41,055 nt of DNA, taken from positions 1 through 41,055 of the forward strand of contig JAKOMP010000060.1 in NCBI GenBank assembly GCA_022241785.1, in the 5' to 3' direction. The DNA comes from Cyanocohniella sp. LLY (GTDB lineage: Bacteria > Cyanobacteriota > Cyanobacteriia > Cyanobacteriales > Nostocaceae). Positions within the stretch are counted from its first letter, which is position 1. Every line of letters starts with the position of its first letter. The notes under the pieces are model-generated. The model searched no databases, had not been told where the DNA came from, and saw only the letters and a list, made by a program, of their open reading frames with translations. A program made the translations under genes and the position numbers. Shown one piece after another: positions 16,485-25,235 of this stretch.

Positions 16485-16885
16485 AGGACTACCAACTAAA
16501 AATAAATGGGAGTTAGATTTTCCGAATTGAGTGTACACGGTAGCCCTGTTTCCCAAAACGATTGATTATTTTTTTATTTACCAAAAGATCAGGTTTAAAG
16601 CCGAGTGGAATTGTGGGCGATAGCTCCCTTGCCCCCTGCTCCCCTGCTTTTTTACAAGTTCCTTAACTGGCGCAGTGTATACAATTGCCCTCAAGAAATT
16701 CTAAAAATTTGCACACTATATACTAGGGATAGATGTAATCAGAGCAAGAGTGTGATTTAAAATTCAGTACTGGCAACAGTCTTGATTCTGGAAAAATGTC
16801 AAATTTAAACTCAAAAAGTGATTACACTCATGTCCAGGAATGTTAGAGTTTCAAGAAATTCATTGGCACTTCTCAGCGAGTATTC

Positions 16886-19078
16886 ATGCTGAAGAAATTA
16901 CAAAAAAAACACATTTCTCTCATTGCAGGCGCAGCACTATTTGCCTTTTCAGCTGGGGCGATGGTGTCAGCACCCGAAATTGGCAGATCCTTGGGACAGT
17001 TGTTGAACCTGGGACAAACTCCTGGGCAAATATCTGATACCAACCAAGCGCAATCAGCCGTCTTTCCACTAATATCACAGTCTCCCGCAGAACGAGCCGT
17101 CAACTTAGAAGCGATCGCTAACGGTTCGAGTTCACCAGATCGAGAACGGGCCCGCTATTTGTTAGCCAGTGACTTAGTTGATATTAGAGAGGCAGAAAAG
17201 GCTCTTAGTCTACTTGAAGGACTAGAAAGAAGTTATCCTAGTTTGGGCCCTTACATATTGCTCAAACAAGCTCAGGCACAGGATATATTGGGTGAAAGCG
17301 GCAAAGCTTCTGACCTCAGACAACGAGTACTCAGAGAGTATCCAGAGGAAGCAGGCGCAGCTAGATCCATGTATCTGATTGCCCTACCGGAACTGCAAGA
17401 TAAAGCGATCGCTCAATTTCCTTCTCATCCCCTGACTTGGGACATTATCTATAAGCGGTTACAAGAAAATCCCAATCAGCCCCAATTGCGGTTAATCTTA
17501 GCCAAACATGCCTACAACCAACCAGGCATTGTCGGCGTACTAGATCAGCTAGTCAAACAGCCCAATCTCAAAGCCGAGGACTGGGGAACTATTGGTGCAG
17601 CCTACTGGTACAATAATCAATTTGCCAAAGCAGGTGCAGCTTATATACAAGCACCCAAAACACCAACCAACCTTTACCGGGCCGCACGGGGGTTACAAGT
17701 AGGAGGTAAAGAACGGGAAAGAGCGATCGCCACCTACAATCAATTGGTGCAGCAATTCCCCGAAGCCAGTGATACAGGTACAGGCTTGTTACGTTTGGCG
17801 GAAATGGCGAGAACGCGTAAAGATGCCCTGCCTTATCTGGATCAGGTAATAGCCAGATTTCCCCAACAAGCTAGTAGGGCGGTAGTCGAAAAAGCCAGAA
17901 TTTATCAAGGACTCAAGGATCAAAAATCAGCGCAACAAGCTTGGCAATTACTCATCAATCAGTATCCTAATTCTAATGAAGCAGCTGAATATCGCTGGAA
18001 CCAAGCCAACGAAAAAGCCAAAGCCAGAGATTACATAGGCGCTTGGGAATGGGCGCAACCCATAGCCACCAACAATCCCAATAGTATTTTGGCTCCCAGA
18101 GCAGGTTTTTGGGTGGGTAAATGGGCCACTGCCTTAGGTAAAGAACAAGAAGCCAGAACCGCTTATGAGTATGTCCTCAGTCAGTTTCCTTACTCTTACT
18201 ATGCCTGGCGATCGGCAACAATGCTGGGGCTAAATGTAGGGAACTTTGACACCGTGCGCCAACTACAGCCAGAAGTAGTTCCCCAACAACGTCCCGTACC
18301 TCCGGCTGGTTCCGAAACTTTTAAAGAGTTGTATTTGTTAGGTCAAGACAGAGATGCTTGGCTGCAATGGGAAACAGAATTTTTGAATAAAATGCAGCCC
18401 ACTGTATCAGAACAATTTACAGAAGGCTTGATGCGGTTAGCTCGAGGACAAAATCTCTCAGGAATTGGTATTATTTCCCGATTGGAAGACCGGGAAACGC
18501 CAGAAGAACAAGCCGAATATGAAGCCCTCAGCCAACAGGTAACTTATTGGCAAGCCCGTTATCCCTTTCCTTATCAGCAAGAAATTAAAAAATGGTCTGC
18601 CGAGCGCCAACTTAATCCCTTGCTAGTTACTGCCTTGATGCGCCAAGAGTCCATGTTTGAGTCGAAAATCACATCCGTGGCTGGTGCTTCGGGTTTGATG
18701 CAGGTAATGCCTAGCACAGCCGCTTGGATTGCTCCGCAAATTAAATTGGATACTAAAGCTATAGATTTAGAAGATCCCAACCAAAACATTAAACTAGGGA
18801 CATGGTATTTGGATCATACTCATCAGCAATATAACAATAACTCCATGCTGGCGATCGCTAGTTATAATGCTGGACCTGGCAACGTCTCCAAATGGTTACG
18901 AACAATTGGGAAAACAGACCCAGACGAGTTTGTCGAAGCAATTCCTTTTAATGAAACTAGAAACTACGTGCGGCAAGTATTTGGTAACTACTGGAATTAT
19001 TTGAGACTTTACAACCCGGAAATTTCCGCCAAAGTAGCAAAATACTCAACTTCACACCCACCATTACCTCAAAGGTGA
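16886..19078 (+). CDS. soluble lytic transglycosylase (Slt70-like), exported
   Basis: 730 residues. Signal peptide in the first 29 residues (HISLIAGAALFAFSAGAMVSA). Residues from about 60 to 520 are helical TPR-like repeats (for example ARYLLASDLVDIREAEKALSLLEGLERSYP), as in the ring part of Slt70. The catalytic SLT domain occupies about 570-715: catalytic E588 in ALMRQESMFESKI, then SGLMQVMPSTA, and AIASYNAGPGNVSKWL. It would cleave glycan strands of periplasmic peptidoglycan. A terminator hairpin at 19138-19163 follows. The 16254-16885 spacer upstream may hold its promoter; I could not pick one. Confidence 0.93.
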   Translation: MLKKLQKKHISLIAGAALFAFSAGAMVSAPEIGRSLGQLLNLGQTPGQISDTNQAQSAVFPLISQSPAERAVNLEAIANGSSSPDRERARYLLASDLVDIREAEKALSLLEGLERSYPSLGPYILLKQAQAQDILGESGKASDLRQRVLREYPEEAGAARSMYLIALPELQDKAIAQFPSHPLTWDIIYKRLQENPNQPQLRLILAKHAYNQPGIVGVLDQLVKQPNLKAEDWGTIGAAYWYNNQFAKAGAAYIQAPKTPTNLYRAARGLQVGGKERERAIATYNQLVQQFPEASDTGTGLLRLAEMARTRKDALPYLDQVIARFPQQASRAVVEKARIYQGLKDQKSAQQAWQLLINQYPNSNEAAEYRWNQANEKAKARDYIGAWEWAQPIATNNPNSILAPRAGFWVGKWATALGKEQEARTAYEYVLSQFPYSYYAWRSATMLGLNVGNFDTVRQLQPEVVPQQRPVPPAGSETFKELYLLGQDRDAWLQWETEFLNKMQPTVSEQFTEGLMRLARGQNLSGIGIISRLEDRETPEEQAEYEALSQQVTYWQARYPFPYQQEIKKWSAERQLNPLLVTALMRQESMFESKITSVAGASGLMQVMPSTAAWIAPQIKLDTKAIDLEDPNQNIKLGTWYLDHTHQQYNNNSMLAIASYNAGPGNVSKWLRTIGKTDPDEFVEAIPFNETRNYVRQVFGNYWNYLRLYNPEISAKVAKYSTSHPPLPQR

Positions 19079-19137
19079 TATTGCTGAGATTGAACTCTCC
19101 ACGCTTGGAAAAACAAAGTTTCCCATATCATTTTCAT

Positions 19138-19163
19138 CCACCACCTATAAGGATGGTGGTTTT
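19138..19163 (+). terminator. terminator after the lytic transglycosylase gene
   Basis: CCACCA-CCT (19138-19146) pairs with AGG-TGGTGG (19150-19159) with one bulge, followed by TTTT. It lies between two convergent genes. Confidence 0.6.
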
Positions 19164-19190
19164 CAACTTCCCGCTATTTTCTCTAAAAAA

Positions 19191-21257
19191 CTACTGCTCA
19201 ACAGTCGGAGCAATTGGTGGCGTAATAGACGGAATAATCGGCTGAAATTGTGGAGGCTCAGGATTAAGCAACTGCTGCCAATTCCTAATTTGCTCTTGCG
19301 CCGCATTGTAAGCAGTACTACTACTAGGAATCAACTTAGCAGTCTCAATCGCCCGAGGAATATCAGAAATTCCCTGAGAACGGGCAATATCCAATAATTG
19401 CTGACTCCACTGATTAATTGAGATATTCGCATCCATCCGCAAAACGTTATTTCTGGGAATCCGATCAGCCAGTCCAATGGCCTGAACCAAAGCTTCTGGT
19501 GTACCAGCCACAGCCGCTTCCCTAGCTCTATTCCAGTTTTCTCTAGCGTTGATTTGCCCTTGCCAATCATCTATAGCGGTCTTGGCTTCATCAGAAAGCG
19601 ATCGCCCTGACGATGCAATTGGTTGAGCTGTATTAATAGCACCACGTAAATCACCACTCCGCGCCAGCATTCTCGCCTGCTCTAAATACGGCTGGTCTTG
19701 GATGCGCTGCACACTTGCTGTCCAGGTACGAATTTTCGTCTGTGCTTCTGGATACAAAGCCCGACCCCGACGAATTTGACCAGCTTCGGCGATGGCAGCT
19801 TGCAATGAGTTAATATCGTTGAGCCACGCCAGTTGTTGAGCGCGGTCTAATAATGGTCTATCTTCAATAGTTTCCACTTGACTCCGCCAACGACTCATCT
19901 CTTTCTTGGCCTCCGAAGCACGGGGGTTACTAGTGGGGATGAGCTGTACTTCGGCGATGGCAGCTGATAAATATTCTACAGTGCCTTGGCTAGCCAGTGT
20001 CCGCGCTTTTTCTAAACGGGCGACATCTTCAATTTCCATCTGCCAACGAGCAATCAATTGCTGCGCTTGATTGTAAACTGGCCTTGATGGGTCAATTTGT
20101 TGCGCCTGGAAAATAGCTGTTTCTAAACCCGATACTGTACCTATCCAGGCACTTCTTTGAGCATCCGTCACAGCCATGAAGTCTTCAACTTCTGAATGCA
20201 ACTTTGTATTAGCTGGAATTTGTCTGGCAATTTCTAAGGCTGTATCTGCATCTCGTTTATCTAAACTTGCTTGGGCTAAATCTAGCATTTGCCGCCCAAA
20301 CGCCGGAATCAGTTCTTGGGCTTTTTGATAGACATAGCTGTCTCTTCCAATGGAATCGGCTAGTTTAATGGCTTCTAGTAAATTATTAACTACTTTGGTC
20401 TTGGCTAAACTTTCAGCTTCTGCTAACTTCTCACTATCTTCCCTAGCGGTGATAATTAAAGCATTTAATTGATCATACTTAACACTAGACCAGTATCTAT
20501 TATCTACACGCAGTAACTTGGCAGATAGGAGAAATGCTGATTGCCAACGTCTTTGCTCTAGTTCCGCTTCCGCATTTTTATATATATTTTCTGCCTGAGA
20601 CCAGATTGACTCCCATTTAGTAACTTGTTCATCTACTAATTTATATGCCGAGAGGTCTTGAGGTATCTTACGCGCTGTGGCGATCGCTTCTTCTAAATCA
20701 CCTGCTTGAAAACTTTGATCTGCTAATTTGAGAATATCCTGTGACCATTCTGCGACAAAACGATCAATTTCTCCCCGTAATGGATGCTCTTGTGGTAATT
20801 CTCTAACTAAGGCGATCGCTTGCAATAAATCATTAACATTCTGTTTAGAAGCCGCTAACTGAGCGCAATGTAACCTCACTGAGGCACTAGCCAACGGCCA
20901 AAAAATCGCTGGGCAACTAGGCGCAGTTGGTAGCTTCAGCAGAATTGCCATGGCCAAAAATCCCACACTACCGGGAATTAATGTCAGAGCTATGGCCCAC
21001 AACACCCAGCTTTTCATCCAGCGCGGAAGCTTTCGAGACTTTTTGCTGGGTGAACTTGCAACTTCTGACTGATTATTTACAGGTAATCCGGAATTGTCTT
21101 GTGTTTGCTGCTTCACTGACTTAGAGGTAGAACCAGTAGTTGGGATGCCAAACGCTTGATTTTCACCGAACTGTGACTTTCGGAATACTTTTTTCATATC
21201 ATCTGGCTCTCCCGCTCTGGTGGTGGGCCAACTTTCTGGAATATCCCGCTCTGTCAT
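19191..21257 (-). CDS. large membrane-anchored helical-repeat protein, function unknown
   Basis: 688 residues. A polar, low-complexity N-terminus of about 80 residues is followed by one membrane helix (WVLWAIALTLIPGSVGFLAMAILLKL). The remaining 570 residues consist of tandem helical repeats of about 40-60 residues. Each repeat has the pattern: helix ending A..LA, then a phrase like DLRGAINTAQPI, EEAIATARKIP or LVQAIGLADRIP, then W...(I/L). The proline after the helix (IP, LIP) recurs in most units. The C-terminus is a short proline-rich tail (IIPSITPPIAPTVEQ). The shape suggests a scaffold facing either side of a membrane. It lies 153 bases after hslO on the same strand and could share its transcript. 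Confidence 0.85.
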   Translation of the reverse strand: MTERDIPESWPTTRAGEPDDMKKVFRKSQFGENQAFGIPTTGSTSKSVKQQTQDNSGLPVNNQSEVASSPSKKSRKLPRWMKSWVLWAIALTLIPGSVGFLAMAILLKLPTAPSCPAIFWPLASASVRLHCAQLAASKQNVNDLLQAIALVRELPQEHPLRGEIDRFVAEWSQDILKLADQSFQAGDLEEAIATARKIPQDLSAYKLVDEQVTKWESIWSQAENIYKNAEAELEQRRWQSAFLLSAKLLRVDNRYWSSVKYDQLNALIITAREDSEKLAEAESLAKTKVVNNLLEAIKLADSIGRDSYVYQKAQELIPAFGRQMLDLAQASLDKRDADTALEIARQIPANTKLHSEVEDFMAVTDAQRSAWIGTVSGLETAIFQAQQIDPSRPVYNQAQQLIARWQMEIEDVARLEKARTLASQGTVEYLSAAIAEVQLIPTSNPRASEAKKEMSRWRSQVETIEDRPLLDRAQQLAWLNDINSLQAAIAEAGQIRRGRALYPEAQTKIRTWTASVQRIQDQPYLEQARMLARSGDLRGAINTAQPIASSGRSLSDEAKTAIDDWQGQINARENWNRAREAAVAGTPEALVQAIGLADRIPRNNVLRMDANISINQWSQQLLDIARSQGISDIPRAIETAKLIPSSSTAYNAAQEQIRNWQQLLNPEPPQFQPIIPSITPPIAPTVEQ

Positions 21258-21410
21258 CTCTCACACCAAAATATTTGAATAGCGATCTTTTCTAGGCTGA
21301 TGATTCCAATGTTGCCATAGTAACTTTCTCATGATTTAAAAGCTACTTTTTACATCTTCTCTCTCCACAGATACCATGAACAATTTAAATTTTTGGTGTC
21401 ATTTTATACT

Positions 21411-22316
21411 TTAGCCCGAAACAGAAGATTCTGCTTGCAAATCGACGATCAGTTGAGCCAGGTGATCACTACTTGCTTGATAAACATTACCGCAAAAATC
21501 ACAAGTTGCCTCAGCACCATCATCTTTGATAATCATGTCTTGCAATTCAGCTTCACCGAGGATTTTCAGGGCTCCCAGCACCCGGTCAAAAGAACAACCA
21601 CAGTGGAAACGCAGCATTTGACGTTCGGGAAATATCGATAGACCCATATCTCCTAGCAGGTCATGAAATATTTCTGGTAACGTCTTACCAGCTTGTAATA
21701 AGGGCGTAAAACCTGCTAAACCAGCTACCCGTGATTCCAGTAATTCCACTAGGGCTTCATCTCTAGCAGCTTTAGGCAAAATTTGTATTAACAACCCTCC
21801 AGAAGCCGTAACACCACTTGCTCCCACAAACACGCCTAAAACCAAAGCCGAAGGTGTTTGTTCAGAATTAACTAGGTAATGAGCCACGTCGTCGCCGATC
21901 TCGCCCGAAACTAGTTCTACGGTACTAGAGTAAGGGTAGCCATAACCAATGTCGCGCACCACATAAAGGTAGCCATCACCTACTGCACCACCAACATCTA
22001 GTTTACCTTTGGCATTAGGAGGCAACTCTACAGATGGATTGGCGACATAGCCGCGTACTGTTCCATCCAAACCGGCATCCACCAATATCCCACCCAAAGG
22101 CCCATCGCCCTTGACCCGCACATTCACCCTAGAACCTGGTCGTTTCATGCTAGAAGCCATTAACAAACCTGCTGACATAGAGCGTCCTAAAGCCGCCGTT
22201 GCCACGTAAGAAAGTTTATGGCGTTGTCGGGCTTCTTCTGTTAAACGAGTCGTAATCACACCCACAGCCCGAATACCGCCTTCAGCTGCTGCGGCACGAA
22301 TTAATTGATCTGCCAT
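21411..22316 (-). CDS. hslO: Hsp33 redox-regulated chaperone
   Basis: 301 residues from ATG 22316, chosen because AAGGG stands five bases upstream and because the protein then starts MADQLIRATAA-like, as in other Hsp33 proteins (here ADQLIRAAAAEGG). The C-terminal redox switch is complete: the CxC pair in FHCGCSF and the CxxC pair in CDFCGN bind zinc when reduced. On oxidation they form disulfides and switch the chaperone on. It works in the cytoplasm under oxidative and heat stress. The upstream 8 residues in the longer open frame are not needed. Confidence 0.96.
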   Translation of the reverse strand: MADQLIRAAAAEGGIRAVGVITTRLTEEARQRHKLSYVATAALGRSMSAGLLMASSMKRPGSRVNVRVKGDGPLGGILVDAGLDGTVRGYVANPSVELPPNAKGKLDVGGAVGDGYLYVVRDIGYGYPYSSTVELVSGEIGDDVAHYLVNSEQTPSALVLGVFVGASGVTASGGLLIQILPKAARDEALVELLESRVAGLAGFTPLLQAGKTLPEIFHDLLGDMGLSIFPERQMLRFHCGCSFDRVLGALKILGEAELQDMIIKDDGAEATCDFCGNVYQASSDHLAQLIVDLQAESSVSG

Positions 22317-22468
22317 GAAAACCCTTACATTTCTTAACAAGTCTACTTTCTCTATTCTAAATACTCATCTAGTAGAAAAGTGACACCGTGATCACGACTG
22401 TTTGTATTTGCCATATTAGAAATACAATTCACCAAAAGTGATGTCTGACCTTTAAGCAATTTTAAAAA

Positions 22469-22861
22469 ATGCTGGGTAATTTTCAACAAAGCCAAATACG
22501 GATAGAAATTGCGGCATCTGCCAGTGCAATACATAATAGTTTGCTGCATCCAGACCAACTAGATAAATGGCTTGTGGGGCAAAGCTTTGCTCCAGTAATG
22601 CCAGAAGAACTGCATACAGGTCTTCAGTTTACAACCAGAACCGGGCCAATTCAAATTCATCATCGAGTGGATGTAGCCAGACCCAACTGTCTGCGCCTGC
22701 TACTAAGTGGAGGCATTGACGGTTTTCACGAATGGTATTGGGGAGAAGGTTGGGTACAGTCACGTTTAGAAGGAATATCAATTTTGCCCTTGAATTTGTG
22801 TCAAACCCTGAGTTTGTTAAGTTTGCGTCAGTTTTTAGCGGAGAAAGGGACTAGGGGCTAG
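22469..22861 (+). CDS. SRPBCC/START-like fold protein
   Basis: 130 residues: IRIEIAASASAIHNSLLHPDQLDKWLVGQ has the typical SRPBCC opening (strand, then a helix with DP..L..W). It continues through VMPEELHTGLQFTTR and HEWYWGEGWVQSRLEGISILP. The fold usually binds hydrophobic ligands. The reading frame ends inside the 14-bp tandem array that starts at 22847: the final residues KGTRG and the TAG stop are supplied by the repeat. It is divergent from hslO, with 152 bases between. Ligand and role are unknown. Confidence 0.75.
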   Translation: MLGNFQQSQIRIEIAASASAIHNSLLHPDQLDKWLVGQSFAPVMPEELHTGLQFTTRTGPIQIHHRVDVARPNCLRLLLSGGIDGFHEWYWGEGWVQSRLEGISILPLNLCQTLSLLSLRQFLAEKGTRG

Positions 22862-22908
22862 GGACTAGGGGCTAGGGACTAGGGGCTAGGGACTAGGGGC
22901 TAGGGACT
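22847..22908. repeat. 14-bp tandem array GGGACTAGGGGCTA
   Basis: Four perfect copies (22847-22902) and a partial fifth. Each 14-mer is two related heptamers, GGGACTA and GGGGCTA. The array covers the last codons and stop of the SRPBCC-like gene. Confidence 0.95.
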
Positions 22909-23008
22909 GGGAAGTTTTGTCCGCATCATCTTCCCATCTCCCAAACACAACCCGTCCCTCTCCTTACTCAAAAAAAGGATATCCGTCAGGACAAAGAAAA
23001 AACTCTTT

Positions 23009-23034
23009 CCTACTCCCCACTCCCTACTCCCCAC
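23009..23034. repeat. heptamer array (CCTACTC/CCCACTC), left of the 249-bp element
   Basis: Alternating CCTACTC and CCCACTC units, broken off directly at the left inverted repeat of the element at 23035-23283. The array resumes on the other side at 23284. Confidence 0.8.
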
Positions 23035-23283
23035 CTGACAGGTGTAGGTATTTTACGTGGGTATGAGTCAACACTTGAAAATGGGGGTTTGAAAACCTCT
23101 CAAAACTTAAACATTCAATTGTCCAATTGCTGGAACACTTGAATCATCGTTTGAGAACATGGTGAAAAATCATGGATTCAAACACAACCAATAAATATGG
23201 GATGAAGAATCATACATATCATACATATTGACCACGTAATCATCAGGGTTTCAGCCTCTGTGTAATAAACCTACACCTGTCAG
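23035..23283. mobile_element. 249-bp inverted-repeat element (MITE-like), no gene
   Basis: Perfect 15-bp terminal inverted repeats: CTGACAGGTGTAGGT (23035-23049) and ACCTACACCTGTCAG (23269-23283). A second, subterminal pair follows: TTACGTGG (23053-23060) with CCACGTAA (23232-23239). The interior is AT-rich and non-coding. Heptamer arrays abut both ends, as if the element had landed in one array. A target duplication could not be identified because the flanks are repetitive. A transposon-like origin is an inference. Confidence 0.6.
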
Positions 23284-23331
23284 CTACTCCCTACTCCCCA
23301 CTCCCTACTCCCCACTCCCTACTCTCTACTC
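23284..23331. repeat. heptamer array, right of the 249-bp element
   Basis: CTACTCC/CCCACTC-type units run from the element's edge into the last codons of the usp gene, whose stop lies at 23319-23321, inside the array. Confidence 0.8.
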
Positions 23332-23750
23332 GGCTTCACCACCAACACCGAACAATTAGCTTCTTCCACCACTTGACTGCTAACAGAACCCAAGACAATT
23401 CGCTTCATACCCATTAACCCGCGGCTACCAAGGATGATTAAGTCTGTCTTGTAAATGTTGGCAAGGCGAATAATTTCGTCAGCCGGGTCACCCGTGACCA
23501 GTTCTAGTTCACTATTAACTGATAAATTTTCTTTATAATATTGCAGCTGTTTTTCAATATGGAAATAAGAAATTGTTGAGGATTCGGGATGAGGGAGGTC
23601 AGCAGGTGATTCTAACTCTAATTCTGGTGTCGGAAACACATGACAGAGAATAACCTTAGTCTCATTCGCCAACACTACATCATTTAAAGTTTGAATTACT
23701 CGTTCTGCAATTTCTGAACCGTCTAGAGCTACCAAAACATTTTTTAGCAC
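23319..23750 (-). CDS. universal stress protein (UspA family)
   Basis: 143 residues, one Usp domain. MLKNVLVALDGSEIAERV is the classic N-terminal strand and loop. The ATP-binding motif G-2x-G-9x-G(S) is present in LGSRGLMGMKRIVLGSVSSQVV. The protein ends CSVLVVKPSRE, where the last residues are encoded by a heptamer array. The start is the GTG at 23750, with GAGGAG seven bases upstream. That Shine-Dalgarno sequence can be masked by the upstream RNA (see the leader at 23760-23905). Cytoplasmic nucleotide-binding stress protein; the partner is unknown. hisD is upstream on the same strand. Confidence 0.93.
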   Translation of the reverse strand: MLKNVLVALDGSEIAERVIQTLNDVVLANETKVILCHVFPTPELELESPADLPHPESSTISYFHIEKQLQYYKENLSVNSELELVTGDPADEIIRLANIYKTDLIILGSRGLMGMKRIVLGSVSSQVVEEANCSVLVVKPSRE

Positions 23751-23759
23751 CGCTCATCT

Positions 23760-23905
23760 CCTCAAAGGTAGACCCCTTAATAATTATCTGGCAAAGCTTA
23801 TTGGCAATGAAAGCCGTAGGTAAACCACTCCAGTCAGTGGCTCTTCCTTTGAGGTGACTGCCGTCCAGTCTTTTAGTTTGCAGCCACCGAGTAGCTTTTG
23901 CCAAT
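23760..23905 (-). promoter_or_regulatory. candidate structured leader masking the usp ribosome-binding site
   Basis: Read on the minus strand between hisD and usp. CCTTTGAGG (23768-23760), which runs into the GAGGAG ribosome-binding site, is perfectly complementary over nine bases to CCTCAAAGG (23854-23846). The anti-SD segment overlaps the 3' side of an upstream hairpin, GGTGGCTGC (23888-23880) with GGCAGTCACC (23862-23853), so the two cannot form fully together. A third pairing, GGCAAAAGCT (23902-23893) with AGCTTTGCC (23798-23790), closes the domain, and ATTGGCAA (23905-23898) can instead pair with TTGCCAAT (23807-23800). An inner CCACT/AGTGG hairpin lies in between. Competing stems and SD masking look like a translational switch. 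No known riboswitch class was recognised. Confidence 0.5.
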
Positions 23906-23933
23906 AGTATAGAGAAAAACTAAACATTCCCCA

Positions 23934-25235
23934 TCACTCTTCTTGCTGAATTCTCCGTCGTACAGAATCGGCATGGGAAGGTAAGCCTTCAGCTGTTGCC
24001 AAGACATCAATTGCCCCAGCCACTTTTTGTAATGCGGTTTGTGAATATTGAATAATACTGGAATGTTTCAGAAAAGTTTCCACTCCTAAGGGTGAAGCAT
24101 AACGGGCAGCACCGGAAGTCGGCAAGGTGTGATTAGGCCCTGCTAAATAGTCGCCTACAGCTTCTGGTGTAGAGTAGCCCAAGAAAATTGCCCCAGCGTG
24201 GCGAATACTGGGAAGTAATGCCCAAGGATCTTGAATTTCTAACTCTAAATGTTCGGGGGCAAAATAATTGGAAAATTCTGCGGCGGCGGACAAAGATTCC
24301 ACAACCACAATTAAGCCATAGTGAGCGATCGCTTTTTCTGTGTCTATCCGTCGGGGATGATCAACTAACTGTCTTTCCACAGCTAACTGGACGTTTTTAG
24401 CCAAAGCCGGATCTGTGGTTAACAAAATAGCCGCTGCCATCGGATCATGTTCAGCTTGGGCCAACATGTCAGCCGCCACATTCACTGGATTTGCCGTTTC
24501 ATCAGCAATAATCAGGACTTCGCTAGGCCCTGCTAAAGAATCAATGCCGACGGTACCGTAAACCAATTTTTTCGCTAAGGTGACATAAATATTCCCAGGG
24601 CCAGTAATCACATCTACTTTGGGTATTGTTTCTGTCCCGTAGGCCAAAGCCGCGATCGCTTGGGCCCCGCCAACACGATAGATTTCTTGTAGTCCGGCTT
24701 CTTGGGCAGCTACCAAAACGGCTGAGTTAATCGCTTTGCCCGCACCTGGCGGTGTTACCATCACTACACGAGGCACACCAGCCACCTGGGCCGGAATAGC
24801 ATTCATGAGTACAGTACTGGGATAAGCCGCACGACCACCAGGCACATACAACCCTGCACAGTCTACAGGATTATAGCGTTTGCCCAGCACGACATCATCA
24901 TCGCCAAAGTGTACCCAATTTTTGGGGATACGCTGACGGTGAAATGCTTCAATTTGACGGCAAGCCAATTGAATCGCCTCCAGCAACTCCTTTGATACCT
25001 GTTGATAAGCTGCATCCAGTTCTGAGCCTGTGACACGCAGTTCTTCGGGTTTCAAAGTTCGGTTGTCAAATTCGGCTGTATAATGCAATACAGCTTTGTC
25101 GCCTTGGCGCTTGACTGCTTGCAAAACTTCACGCACAGTCGCTTCTTTATGAAGCACCTGTTCATCGTGGGTGCGATCGCAGATACGCTTTAGTTCTGCT
25201 CTAACGTCTGCCTGCTGAGTAATAATTCGCAGCAT
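23934..25235 (-). CDS. hisD: histidinol dehydrogenase
   Basis: 433 residues, full length. It catalyses the last two steps of histidine synthesis, turning L-histidinol into L-histidine with NAD+. Signatures: CAGLYVPGGRAAYPSTVLMN, the glycine-rich GPGNIYVTLAKKLVYG, zinc ligands in MLAQAEHDP and GPNHTLPTSGAARY, and the catalytic FAPEHLE. It stands alone and not in a his operon, as is usual in cyanobacteria. It is divergent from rpsT across a 700-base spacer, and usp follows it downstream after the structured spacer. No clear ribosome-binding site precedes the ATG. Confidence 0.98.
   Translation of the reverse strand: MLRIITQQADVRAELKRICDRTHDEQVLHKEATVREVLQAVKRQGDKAVLHYTAEFDNRTLKPEELRVTGSELDAAYQQVSKELLEAIQLACRQIEAFHRQRIPKNWVHFGDDDVVLGKRYNPVDCAGLYVPGGRAAYPSTVLMNAIPAQVAGVPRVVMVTPPGAGKAINSAVLVAAQEAGLQEIYRVGGAQAIAALAYGTETIPKVDVITGPGNIYVTLAKKLVYGTVGIDSLAGPSEVLIIADETANPVNVAADMLAQAEHDPMAAAILLTTDPALAKNVQLAVERQLVDHPRRIDTEKAIAHYGLIVVVESLSAAAEFSNYFAPEHLELEIQDPWALLPSIRHAGAIFLGYSTPEAVGDYLAGPNHTLPTSGAARYASPLGVETFLKHSSIIQYSQTALQKVAGAIDVLATAEGLPSHADSVRRRIQQEE

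Noticed and set aside
16267-16530. Open frames of 87 (plus) and about 94 (minus) codons between the FAD hydroxylase and the transglycosylase genes
   Set aside because: Both run through the palindromic repeats at 16371-16413 and 16456-16484. The encoded residues come mostly from repeats, with no start signal and no domain.
23760-23905. Assignment of the usp leader to a known riboswitch class
   Set aside because: The GCCACTG and TACCTACGG stretches recall pieces of cobalamin and other motifs, but the rest of each consensus is missing, so I left the class open.
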